Assembly (NCBI RefSeq): GCF_039542905.1
Contig: NZ_BAABIS010000001.1
Location: 6,634,001 to 6,698,000 of the forward strand
Direction: 5' to 3'
Length of the DNA: 64,000 nt
Source: Kitasatospora terrestris
GTDB lineage: Bacteria > Actinomycetota > Actinomycetes > Streptomycetales > Streptomycetaceae
Shown here: one piece after another, positions 1-7,554 of the stretch
Layout: every line of letters begins with the position of its first letter
How positions within the stretch are numbered: the first letter of the stretch is position 1
Translations under genes and position numbers: made by a program
Notes under the pieces: model-generated
What the model was told of the DNA's origin: nothing
Databases searched by the model: none
Seen by the model: only the letters and a program-made list of their open reading frames with translations

Positions 1-8
1 CGGGTCAG

Positions 9-24
9 CTGGAGCGCGCTCCAG
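9..24. promoter_or_regulatory. 16-bp perfect palindrome at window edge
   Basis: CTGGAGCGCGCTCCAG is perfectly self-complementary and lies 24 bases beyond the 3' end of the leftward aminopeptidase P gene. It could be the stem of a short terminator or an operator for whatever gene lies off the left edge. The GAGCG/CGCTC arms resemble LacI-family sites but the centre is two bases longer than usual. I cannot decide between these. Confidence 0.3.
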
Positions 25-47
25 GCATTATCCGGCGCGGGCCGCGG

Positions 48-1502
48 TCAGCCCAGCAGGGCGCCCATCCACTCCTCGACGTCGTCGGCGGTGCGCGGCA
101 GCTCGGCGGACATCAGCCGCGCCCCGTCCGCGGTGATCACCAGGTCGTCCTCGATCCGGACGCCGATGCCGCGCAGTTCGAGGGGCAGCGTCTCGTCGTC
201 GGGCTGGAGGTAGAGGCCGGGTTCGACGGTGAGCACCATGCCCTCCTCCAGCACGCCGTCCAGGTAGGTGGCGGCCCGGGCCCGGGCGCAGTCGTGCAGG
301 TCGAGGCCGAGCATGTGCCCGCTGCTGCACAGGGTGTAGCGGCGGTGCAGGCCGACGTCGTCGCGCAGCGACTCCTCGGCGGGCACCCGCAGCACCCCCC
401 AGTCGGCCAGCCCCTCGACGATCACCCGCATCGCCGCGCGGTGGAAGTCGCGGAAGGAGGCACCGGGCTTGAGGGTGGCGATGCCGGCGCTCTGGGCGGC
501 CAGCACCAGGTCGTACACCTCGCGCTGGACGGGGGAGAAGGTGCCGCTGATCGGCAGGGTGCGGGTGATGTCGGCGGTGTAGAGGGAGTCCGTCTCCACG
601 CCGGCGTCGAGCAGCAGCAGCTGGGTGGGGTCGAGCGGGCCGTCGTTGCGGATCCAGTGCAGCGAGCAGGCGTGCGCGCCGGAGGCCACGATGGTGTCGT
701 AGCCGACGCCGTTGCCCTCGGCGCGGGCGCGCTGGTTGAAGGCGCCCTCCAGCCAGCGTTCGCCGCGCGGGTGGCGCAGCGCCGCGGGCAGGGCGCGGAC
801 CACGTCGGCGAAGCCGGTGACGGTGTGGTCGACGGACAGCTGCAGCTGCTCGACCTCCCAGGCGTCCTTGACCAGGCGCAGCTCGGCGAGGACGGCGGCG
901 AATTCGCCGTCGGCGAAGGCGGTGGCGGCACACGGGCGCCCGGTGGCGGCGTCCACCGCGGGGTCGGTGCCGGTGAGCACCCGGGTGGCGGGCTGCGGGC
1001 CGTCCAGCAGGGCGGCGAGCCGGTCCAGGTGGACGGTGCGGATGCCGGTCAGCTGCTCGGCCTCGGCCAGTTCGGGGCGGCGGCCGACCCAGAACTCGCC
1101 GTGCCGGCGGTCGCCGTAGAACTCCCGGCTGCCGGGGGTGCGCTGCGAGCGCGGCCGGGCGTAGAGCACGGCCTCGCCGGTGGGTTCGACGACCAGGACG
1201 TGGCCGACCTGGTCCTCGCCGGTGAGGCCGGTGAGGTGGGCGTACGCGCTGTGCGGGCGGAAGCGGTAGTCGCAGGAGTTGGACCGCACGTGCAACTGCC
1301 CGGCGGGGACGACCAGCCGCTCGCCGGGGAAGGCGGCGGCCAGCCGGGCGCGCCGGGCCGGGGTGACGTGGTGGCCGGGGGTGCGGGCGTCGGCAGGCAG
1401 CGGGGTGGGGGCCCAGCCCTGGGTGAGGAAGGCGGCCAGGGTCTCGGAGACCGGGAGGTCGTGGCTGCCGGTGGCGAGTGCGGCGAGGGGGTCGGCGGTC
1501 AT
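48..1502 (-). CDS. pepP: Aminopeptidase P family protein (Xaa-Pro aminopeptidase)
   Basis: 484 residues, a normal length for bacterial aminopeptidase P, a cytoplasmic metallopeptidase that removes the residue in front of proline. The N-terminal AMP_N-like domain occupies roughly residues 40-200. The C-terminal pita-bread domain carries the expected metal ligands: an Asp pair in LLLLDAGVETDSLYTADITRT, the His of SSGHMLGLDLHD, the Glu of LTVEPGLYLQ and a last Glu in GIGVRIEDDLV. ATG at 1502 is preceded by AGGAG. It is divergent from the oligopeptide importer and shares its 205-bp intergenic region with a palindromic operator, which suggests joint control of peptide uptake and breakdown. A CATAGT box at 1540-1535 is a plausible -10 for this gene. 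Confidence 0.9.
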   Translation of the reverse strand: MTADPLAALATGSHDLPVSETLAAFLTQGWAPTPLPADARTPGHHVTPARRARLAAAFPGERLVVPAGQLHVRSNSCDYRFRPHSAYAHLTGLTGEDQVGHVLVVEPTGEAVLYARPRSQRTPGSREFYGDRRHGEFWVGRRPELAEAEQLTGIRTVHLDRLAALLDGPQPATRVLTGTDPAVDAATGRPCAATAFADGEFAAVLAELRLVKDAWEVEQLQLSVDHTVTGFADVVRALPAALRHPRGERWLEGAFNQRARAEGNGVGYDTIVASGAHACSLHWIRNDGPLDPTQLLLLDAGVETDSLYTADITRTLPISGTFSPVQREVYDLVLAAQSAGIATLKPGASFRDFHRAAMRVIVEGLADWGVLRVPAEESLRDDVGLHRRYTLCSSGHMLGLDLHDCARARAATYLDGVLEEGMVLTVEPGLYLQPDDETLPLELRGIGVRIEDDLVITADGARLMSAELPRTADDVEEWMGALLG

Positions 1503-1600
1503 GGCTGCTCCTGGGTGCGGCGCGGAACCTGCGAACTATGAGAAGTGGGACACGGGTTGCGGAAGGTCAGGACACGTCTCGATAACGGCCCGCACACCTC

Positions 1601-1640
1601 TTGCGCTGTGAAATTTCACATTACTATGTTACGGGTCACA
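1601..1640 (+). promoter_or_regulatory. Importer promoter with TGTGA-N4-TCACA palindromes
   Basis: A perfect 14-bp palindrome TGTGAAATTTCACA (1607-1620) fills the spacer between a TTGCGC -35 (1601-1606) and a TATGTT -10 (1625-1630, spacer 18). A second copy with one arm mismatch, TGTTACGGGTCACA, lies at 1627-1640, exactly 20 bp (two helical turns) downstream, over the -10 and start site. The position suits repression. Related sites occur at 18409-18436 and 20585-20598 next to other peptidase genes. Confidence 0.65.
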
Positions 1641-1707
1641 CCTCAGAGCGGGCCAGATGCGGCCGGGTAGATCCCGAAGAGCGGCCCCCCATCGTGGAGT
1701 TGCACAC

Positions 1708-3444
1708 ATGAACAGGCGTACCCACACCGCCATCGCGGCGGCCATCGCGGCGGCACTGACCCTCGGACTCGGCGCGTGCAGCAGCACCGGCGGCGACGCG
1801 GGCGACGGCGGCCAGCAGGGCGTGACCACCGAGGGCAACGGCATCATCGGGGGTACGCCGGTCAAGGGCGGCACCCTCACCATCCTGTCCAACCAGGACT
1901 TCGACCAGCTCGACCCGGCCCGCAACTGGACCATGCCGGTCATGGACGTCGGCGTCCGGATGCTCTACCGCACGCTCACCACCTTCAAGGCCGCCCCGGG
2001 CTCCGAGGGCCTGAAGATCGAGCCGGACCTGGCCACCGACCTCGGCACCCCGAGCGACGGCGCCAAGACGTGGACCTTCCACCTGAAGGACGGCCTCAAG
2101 TACGAGGACGGCACCGCGATCACCGCGGACGACATCAAGTACAACGTCGAGCGGTCCTTCTCGCCCGAGCTGCCCGGCGGCCCGGACTACGCGGTGCGCT
2201 ACCTCAACGCCCCGGCCGGCTACCAGGGCCCGCTCAAGGGCGAGCGCCTCGGCAAGGAGGCCATCGAGGTCCCGGACGCGAAGACCATCGTCTTCCACCT
2301 CAAGCGCCCGGTCGCCGAGTTCGGCTACACCGTCACCCTGCCGACCTTCGCCCCGGTGCCGAAGGCCAAGGAGACCGGCGCCAACTACAGCAACCACCCG
2401 GTCTCCTCCGGCCCGTACAAGATCGAGACCTACGACCGCGGCAAGCGCATGGTGCTGGTCCGCAACACCAACTGGGACCCGAAGTCGGACACGGTCCGCA
2501 AGGCGTACCCGGACAGGATCGTCGTCGACCAGACCCTCAAGGGCACCGGCATCGCCGACCGGCTGATCGCCGACCAGGGCGAGGACAGGAACGCGATCTC
2601 CTACGTCGACCTGACGCCGTCGAAGATCAGCGAGGTGCTGACCAACCCCGACGTCAAGAAGCGCCTGATCAGCGAGAACGCGGGCTGTACCACCAAGCTC
2701 GACATGAACACCACCAAGGCGCCGTTCGACAACGCCAAGGTCCGCCTGGCCATGCAGTACGCGGTGGACAAGGAGGCCTTCGCGGCCACCACCGGCGGCC
2801 CGGCGTTCAACGACATCGCCACCACCTACCTGCCGCCGGTGCTCACCGCGGGCAACCCGATCGACCACTTCCAGATCAAGCCGGCCGGCGACCCGGAGAA
2901 GGCCAAGGCGCTGCTGACCGAGGCGGGCCTCCCCAACGGCTTCGAGACCGAGCTGGTCACCTCCACCGGCGGCAAGCCGCAGGCCGAGGCGATCCAGGCG
3001 GCCCTGAAGCGGGTCAACGTCAACGTCACCATCACCACCGTCGACCCGACCGCGGTCAACTCGATCATCGGCGACAAGGACAAGCAGCCCGGCCTGGCCA
3101 ACCTCGGCTGGTGCCCGGACTACCCGTCCGCGGCGACCTTCCTGCCGATGATCTTCGACGGCCGGCAGATCAAGGACAAGGGCAACCAGGGCGACATCAC
3201 CCGCTTCAACGACCCGGAGACCATCGCCGAGCTGGACCGCATCGCCGACATGGCCGACCTGCAGAAGGCCAACACCGCCTGGCTGGCGCTGGACGCCAAG
3301 ATCATGGACAAGTCGCCCGCCGTCCCGCTGGTCTGGCAGAAGAAGCCGCTGCTGGTCGGCTCCAACATCGCCGGCGCCTACGCCCACCCGGTGTGGGCCG
3401 GCCAGATCGACTACGCCGTCATCGGCCTGAAGTCCGTCGGCTGA
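1708..3444 (+). CDS. Peptide ABC transporter substrate-binding lipoprotein
   Basis: 578 residues, family 5 solute-binding protein (OppA/DppA type). The chosen ATG at 1708 follows GGAG and starts a lipoprotein signal peptide: Arg-Arg, a short alanine-rich core, then lipobox LGAC with Cys24 as lipid anchor. An upstream in-frame ATG at 1657 would bury the signal and is rejected. The mature domain has the family features GGTLTILSNQDFDQLDPA near the N-terminus and the late two-lobe repeats. It heads a five-gene operon with two permeases and two ATPases and should deliver oligopeptides (inferred from family and from neighbouring peptidases). The tandem palindromes at 1601-1640 are its likely control point. 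Confidence 0.92.
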   Translation: MNRRTHTAIAAAIAAALTLGLGACSSTGGDAGDGGQQGVTTEGNGIIGGTPVKGGTLTILSNQDFDQLDPARNWTMPVMDVGVRMLYRTLTTFKAAPGSEGLKIEPDLATDLGTPSDGAKTWTFHLKDGLKYEDGTAITADDIKYNVERSFSPELPGGPDYAVRYLNAPAGYQGPLKGERLGKEAIEVPDAKTIVFHLKRPVAEFGYTVTLPTFAPVPKAKETGANYSNHPVSSGPYKIETYDRGKRMVLVRNTNWDPKSDTVRKAYPDRIVVDQTLKGTGIADRLIADQGEDRNAISYVDLTPSKISEVLTNPDVKKRLISENAGCTTKLDMNTTKAPFDNAKVRLAMQYAVDKEAFAATTGGPAFNDIATTYLPPVLTAGNPIDHFQIKPAGDPEKAKALLTEAGLPNGFETELVTSTGGKPQAEAIQAALKRVNVNVTITTVDPTAVNSIIGDKDKQPGLANLGWCPDYPSAATFLPMIFDGRQIKDKGNQGDITRFNDPETIAELDRIADMADLQKANTAWLALDAKIMDKSPAVPLVWQKKPLLVGSNIAGAYAHPVWAGQIDYAVIGLKSVG

Positions 3445-3460
3445 CCCGGACCGACCTCCC

Positions 3461-4420
3461 ATGACCGCCCCGATCCTGACGGAAGCGGCCGAGGGTGAGG
3501 GGGCGGCGGAGCAGACCGCCGCCCCCGCCTCCCCCTGGGCCCTCGCCTTCCACCGACTGCGCCGCCAGAAGGCCGCCGTGACCGGCCTGGCCATCATTGT
3601 CTTCTTCGTCCTGGTCGCCGTCCTGGCACCGGTCCTCACCGCGATCAGCGGCACCGGACCGGCCGACATCGACAAGAAGGCCGTCAACCCCTACCTCGGC
3701 GGACTGCCCCGCGGCAGCTTCGGCGGCATGAGCCCCCAGCACTGGCTCGGCGTCGAACCGCTGCTCGGCCGCGACATCTTCGCCCGGCTGGTCTACGGCG
3801 CCCAGATCAGCCTGCTGGTCGCCTTCAGCGCCGCCCTGCTGATCACCCTGATCGGCGTCTCGCTCGGCATCGCCGCCGGCTACTTCGGCGGCCGCGTCGA
3901 CGCCGTGATCAGCCGGCTGATGGACGTCATGATGTCCTTCCCCAGCCTGATCTTCATGATCGCGCTGCTCTCGGTGGCCCGTGACGTCAACCGCGTCCTG
4001 CTGCTGATCGGCGTGATGAGCTTCTTCGGCTGGCCCTACATCGCCCGGGTGATCCGGGGCCAGACGCTCTCGCTCAAGCACCGCGAGTACGTCGAGGCCG
4101 CCCGCGCCTGCGGCACCCGCAGCAGCCGGATCCTGCTCGCCGAGATCCTGCCCAACCTCACCGGCACCGTCATCGTGTACGTCACCCTCGCCATCCCCGG
4201 CCTGATCGGGGCCGAGGCGGCGCTCACCTACCTCGGGGTCGGCATCCGCCCGCCCACGCCCTCGTGGGGGCAGATGATCGCGGACTCGGTGCTCTACTAC
4301 AAGGTCGACCCGATGTTCTTCGTCCTGCCCAGCGCCTGCCTGTTCCTGGTGGTGCTCGCCTTCACCCTGCTCGGCGACGCCCTGCGGGACGCCCTCGACC
4401 CGAAGGGCAGCCGGACGTGA
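3461..4420 (+). CDS. ABC transporter permease, DppC/OppC type
   Basis: 319 residues. The N-terminal segment (about residues 25-60) has the OppC_N transmembrane helix. A periplasmic stretch with HWLGVEPLLGRDIFARLVYGA is typical of DppC. Four to five further helices follow, with the EAA loop EAARACGTRSSRILLAEILP near residue 210 that docks on the ATPase. Begins 16 bp after the binding protein and overlaps the next permease by four bases, so translation is probably coupled. Confidence 0.92.
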   Translation: MTAPILTEAAEGEGAAEQTAAPASPWALAFHRLRRQKAAVTGLAIIVFFVLVAVLAPVLTAISGTGPADIDKKAVNPYLGGLPRGSFGGMSPQHWLGVEPLLGRDIFARLVYGAQISLLVAFSAALLITLIGVSLGIAAGYFGGRVDAVISRLMDVMMSFPSLIFMIALLSVARDVNRVLLLIGVMSFFGWPYIARVIRGQTLSLKHREYVEAARACGTRSSRILLAEILPNLTGTVIVYVTLAIPGLIGAEAALTYLGVGIRPPTPSWGQMIADSVLYYKVDPMFFVLPSACLFLVVLAFTLLGDALRDALDPKGSRT

Positions 4421-5406
4421 TCGGATTCCTGCTCCGGCGGACCGCCGCCATGCTGGTCACCCTGCTGGTGATCTGCGCCCTGACCTTCGCCGTCTTCTAC
4501 CTGCTGCCCAACGACCCGGCCGCCCAGTTCTGCGGCAAGGACTGCTCGGTGGAGCGGATCGCGCTGGTCCGCCAGCAACTCGGCCTGGACGACCCCCTGA
4601 TCGTCCAGTTCGGCCGCTACGTGGTCGGCATCTTCGCCGGCCAGACCTTCGGCTCCGGCCAGTACGCGGTCAGCTGCGACTTCCCGTGCTTCGGGTACTC
4701 CTTCCAGAGCGCCCAGCCGGTCTGGGACCTGATGATGGACCGCCTGCCGACCAGCGCCTCGCTGGCCGTCGGCGCGGCCGTCCTCTGGCTCGGCCTCGGC
4801 GTCTCGGCCGGCGTGCTCTCCGCGCTGCGCCGGGGCACCTGGATCGACCGCACCGTCATGGTCGGCACCATCGGCATCGCCGCCCTGCCGGTCTACTTCA
4901 CCGCGATGATCCTGCTCTACGTGGTCGTCACCCTGCTCGGGATCCTGCCGTACCCGCGCTACATCGCCTTCACCGAGAACCCCGGCGGCTGGATCGCCAA
5001 CCTGATCCTGCCGTGGATCACCCTCGCCCTGATCAACGCCGCCATCTACGCCCGGATGACCCGCAGTTCGGTCATCGAGACGATGGCCGAGCCCTACGTG
5101 CGCACCGCCCGTGCCAAGGGCCTGCGCGAGCGCCGGGTGGTCGGCCGGCACGGCCTGCGGCCGGCCCTCACCCCGGTCGCCACCATGCTCGGCATGGACC
5201 TCGGCGGCCTGCTCGCCGGCGCCCTGATCACCGAGTCGCTGTTCAGCCTGCCCGGCGTCGGCAAGCTGTTCGCCGACTCGCTCAACAAGGCCGACCAGCC
5301 CGTGATCATGGGCATCACGCTGCTCGCCTCCTTCTTCATCGTCACCTCCAACCTGGTCGTGGACCTGCTCTACGCCTGGATCGACCCGAGGGCGAGGCTC
5401 GCATGA
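4417..5406 (+). CDS. ABC transporter permease, DppB/OppB type
   Basis: 329 residues from the GTG at 4417, which overlaps the preceding stop as GTGA. The reading frame is open further upstream (to 4264), but that part lies inside the DppC-type gene and is not used. Six predicted membrane segments; the first begins right after the start (FLLRRTAAMLVTLLVICALTF reads as a membrane helix). The EAA-type loop RTARAKGLRERRVVGRHGLR lies near residue 230. The periplasmic loop after helix 1 contains a Cys pair (FCGKDC) and a second pair (SCDFPC), a local feature often seen in actinobacterial homologues. Partner of the DppC-type permease. Confidence 0.9.
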   Translation: MIGFLLRRTAAMLVTLLVICALTFAVFYLLPNDPAAQFCGKDCSVERIALVRQQLGLDDPLIVQFGRYVVGIFAGQTFGSGQYAVSCDFPCFGYSFQSAQPVWDLMMDRLPTSASLAVGAAVLWLGLGVSAGVLSALRRGTWIDRTVMVGTIGIAALPVYFTAMILLYVVVTLLGILPYPRYIAFTENPGGWIANLILPWITLALINAAIYARMTRSSVIETMAEPYVRTARAKGLRERRVVGRHGLRPALTPVATMLGMDLGGLLAGALITESLFSLPGVGKLFADSLNKADQPVIMGITLLASFFIVTSNLVVDLLYAWIDPRARLA

Positions 5407-6380
5407 CCCTTCTCCACGTCTCGGACCTCTCCGTGGAGTTCAACACCGCCGAAGGCGTCGTGCGGGCCGTCAAGGGGGTCGACTTCAGCGTCGAGCGCGG
5501 CCGCACCCTCGGCATCGTCGGCGAGTCCGGCTCCGGCAAGTCCGTCACCTCGCTGGCCGTCATGGGCCTGCACCGCGGTGCCACGGTCACCGGCTCCGCC
5601 AAGCTCGACGGCACCGAACTGATCGGCGCCGACGAGGAGTCGCTGCGCCGGCTGCGCGGCCGCCGGATGGCCATGGTCTTCCAGGACGCCCTCACCTCGC
5701 TGCACCCGTACTTCACCGTCGGCGACCAGATCGCCGAGGCGTACCGGGAGCACCACGGCGGCAGCCGCAAGGCCGCCTGGGCGCGCGCCGCCGAGGTGCT
5801 CGGCGACGTCGGCATCCCCGAACCCGCCCGGCGGGCGGGGGAGTACCCGCACCAGTTCTCCGGCGGCATGCGGCAGCGCGCGATGATCGCCCTGGCGCTG
5901 TCCTGCGAACCCGACCTGATCATCGCCGACGAGCCGACCACCGCGCTCGACGTCACCGTGCAGGCCCAGGTGCTGGAACTGCTGATGAAGCTCCAGCAGG
6001 AGCGCGGCCTGGGCATCGTGATGATCACCCACGACCTCGGGGTGATCGCCCGGGTCGCCGACGAGGTCCTGGTGATGTACGGCGGCTCCGCCGCCGAACA
6101 GGCCCCCGCCGACTCGCTGTTCGCCACCCCGCGGCACCCGTACACCCGCGGCCTGCTGGACTCGCTGCCGCGCCTGGACGCCGAGGACGGAAACGCCCTG
6201 CGGTCCATCCCCGGCAGCCCGCCCTCGCTGCTCTCCCCGCCCGACGGCTGCGCCTTCCACCCCCGCTGCCCGGTCTACGCCGCCGAGCGCAACCCGCTCT
6301 GCACCGGCGAACGCCCCCGGCTGCGCCAGGTCGCCGACGCCCACCGCAACGCCTGCGTCCTCGATGAGGTGACCCGATGA
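5403..6380 (+). CDS. Oligopeptide ABC transporter ATPase, DppD/OppD type
   Basis: 325 residues; ATG at 5403 overlaps the permease stop (ATGA). Walker A GESGSGKS near residue 40, signature FSGGMRQRAMIALAL near 155-170, Walker B LIIADEP followed by TTALD, and the switch His in MITHDLG. The C-terminus carries the oligopeptide-transporter extension with the Cys motif GCAFHPRCPVYAAERNPLC. Forms a heterodimer with the next gene product in this family. Confidence 0.93.
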   Translation: MTLLHVSDLSVEFNTAEGVVRAVKGVDFSVERGRTLGIVGESGSGKSVTSLAVMGLHRGATVTGSAKLDGTELIGADEESLRRLRGRRMAMVFQDALTSLHPYFTVGDQIAEAYREHHGGSRKAAWARAAEVLGDVGIPEPARRAGEYPHQFSGGMRQRAMIALALSCEPDLIIADEPTTALDVTVQAQVLELLMKLQQERGLGIVMITHDLGVIARVADEVLVMYGGSAAEQAPADSLFATPRHPYTRGLLDSLPRLDAEDGNALRSIPGSPPSLLSPPDGCAFHPRCPVYAAERNPLCTGERPRLRQVADAHRNACVLDEVTR

Positions 6381-7399
6381 CCACCGAGACGACCACCACG
6401 GCCGCCGAGACCCGCACGGTCGGCGAGGCGCCGCTGCTCAGCGTCCAGGACCTCGGGATGACCTTCCCCGGACCGCGCGGCGTCCTGAGCCGCAGGGCCG
6501 GCATCAAGGCCGTGGACGGCGTCACCTTCGACGTGCGGCCCGGCGAGACGCTCGGCCTGGTCGGCGAGTCCGGCTGCGGCAAGTCCACCACCGGACGGAT
6601 GCTGGTCCGCCTGCTCGACCCCACCGCGGGCCGGGTCAGCTTCCGCGGCGCCGACATCACCCGCACCGGACAGCGCGAACTGCGGCCGCTGCGCAGCAAG
6701 TTCCAGATGATCTTCCAGGACCCGTTCGCCTCGCTGAACCCGCGGCAGACCGTCCAGCAGATCATCGCCGCGCCACTGCGCGCCCAGGGCGTCGCACCGG
6801 ACGCCGTCCGGCGCGAGGTGCGCGACCTGGTCGGCCTCGTCGGCCTCGCCCCCGAGCACCTGGAGCGCTACCCGCACCAGTTCTCCGGCGGCCAGGCCCA
6901 GCGCATCGGCATCGCCCGGGCGCTCGCCACCCGGCCGGAGCTGGTCGTCGCCGACGAACCCGTCTCCGCCCTCGACGTCTCCATCCAGGCCCAGATCGTC
7001 GGCCTGATGGAGCGGCTGCAGCGCGAACTCGGCGTCGCGTACGTGTTCATCGCGCACGACCTCGCCGTGGTGAAGCACATCAGCCACCGGGTCGCCGTGA
7101 TGTACCTCGGACGGATCGTCGAGATCGGCGGGAAGGACGAGGTGTACGCCGACCCGGCGCACCCCTACACCAAGGCGCTGCTCTCCGCCGTGCCGCTGCC
7201 CGACCCGGCGGCCGAGCGGGCCCGGGAACGGATCGTCCTGCTCGGCGACCCGCCCAGCCCCGCGAACCCGCCCAGCGGCTGCACCTTCCACCCGCGCTGC
7301 CCCAAGGCGCAACCCGTGTGCAGCACGGAGCGACCCCTGCTCCGGCTGACCGCGCCGAGCGGAACCCGGCAGGCCGCCTGCCACTTCCCCGAAGCGTAG
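6377..7399 (+). CDS. Oligopeptide ABC transporter ATPase, DppF/OppF type
   Basis: 340 residues; ATG at 6377 overlaps the previous stop. Walker A GESGCGKST, signature FSGGQAQRIGIARAL, Walker B LVVADEP followed by VSALD, H-loop FIAHDLA, and a C-terminal oligopeptide-transporter Cys motif (GCTFHPRCPKAQPVC). Last gene of the importer operon; the cruciform repeat at 7411-7517 lies just behind it and may end transcription. Confidence 0.93.
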   Translation: MTTETTTTAAETRTVGEAPLLSVQDLGMTFPGPRGVLSRRAGIKAVDGVTFDVRPGETLGLVGESGCGKSTTGRMLVRLLDPTAGRVSFRGADITRTGQRELRPLRSKFQMIFQDPFASLNPRQTVQQIIAAPLRAQGVAPDAVRREVRDLVGLVGLAPEHLERYPHQFSGGQAQRIGIARALATRPELVVADEPVSALDVSIQAQIVGLMERLQRELGVAYVFIAHDLAVVKHISHRVAVMYLGRIVEIGGKDEVYADPAHPYTKALLSAVPLPDPAAERARERIVLLGDPPSPANPPSGCTFHPRCPKAQPVCSTERPLLRLTAPSGTRQAACHFPEA

Positions 7400-7410
7400 G
7401 AAACCGCCTG

Positions 7411-7517
7411 CCCCAGGGGCGCGAGGAACTGCCCGACCACCCACCTTCCGTCACCCGTGGCTGGTCGCGCAGTTCTCCCCCGGCCTCCGGCCGGGAGGTA
7501 ACCCCACGCGCCCCTGG
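7411..7517. repeat. Three-stem intergenic inverted repeat of Streptomyces type
   Basis: Outer arms CCAGGGGCGCG (from about 7413) and CGCGCCCCTGG (7507-7517) pair. Inside them GAGGAACTGCCCGACCAC pairs imperfectly with the stretch around 7457-7476 (GTGGCTGGTCGCGCAGTTCTC spans it). A third hairpin CCCGGCC (7479-7485) / GGCCGGG (7489-7495) sits near the right side. The GGGGCGCG-GAACTGC-CGAC wording is that of a palindrome I remember as widespread in Streptomyces intergenic DNA. Here it probably works as a terminator after the importer operon. Confidence 0.6.
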
Positions 7518-7554
7518 CGGGGCGCCGATCCTCTCCCCCACTCGGAGGACCCCC

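Noticed and set aside
1607..1620. TGTGAAATTTCACA as a CRP site
   Set aside because: Arms match CRP half-sites, but the spacer is 4 instead of 6, so a different protein is more likely.
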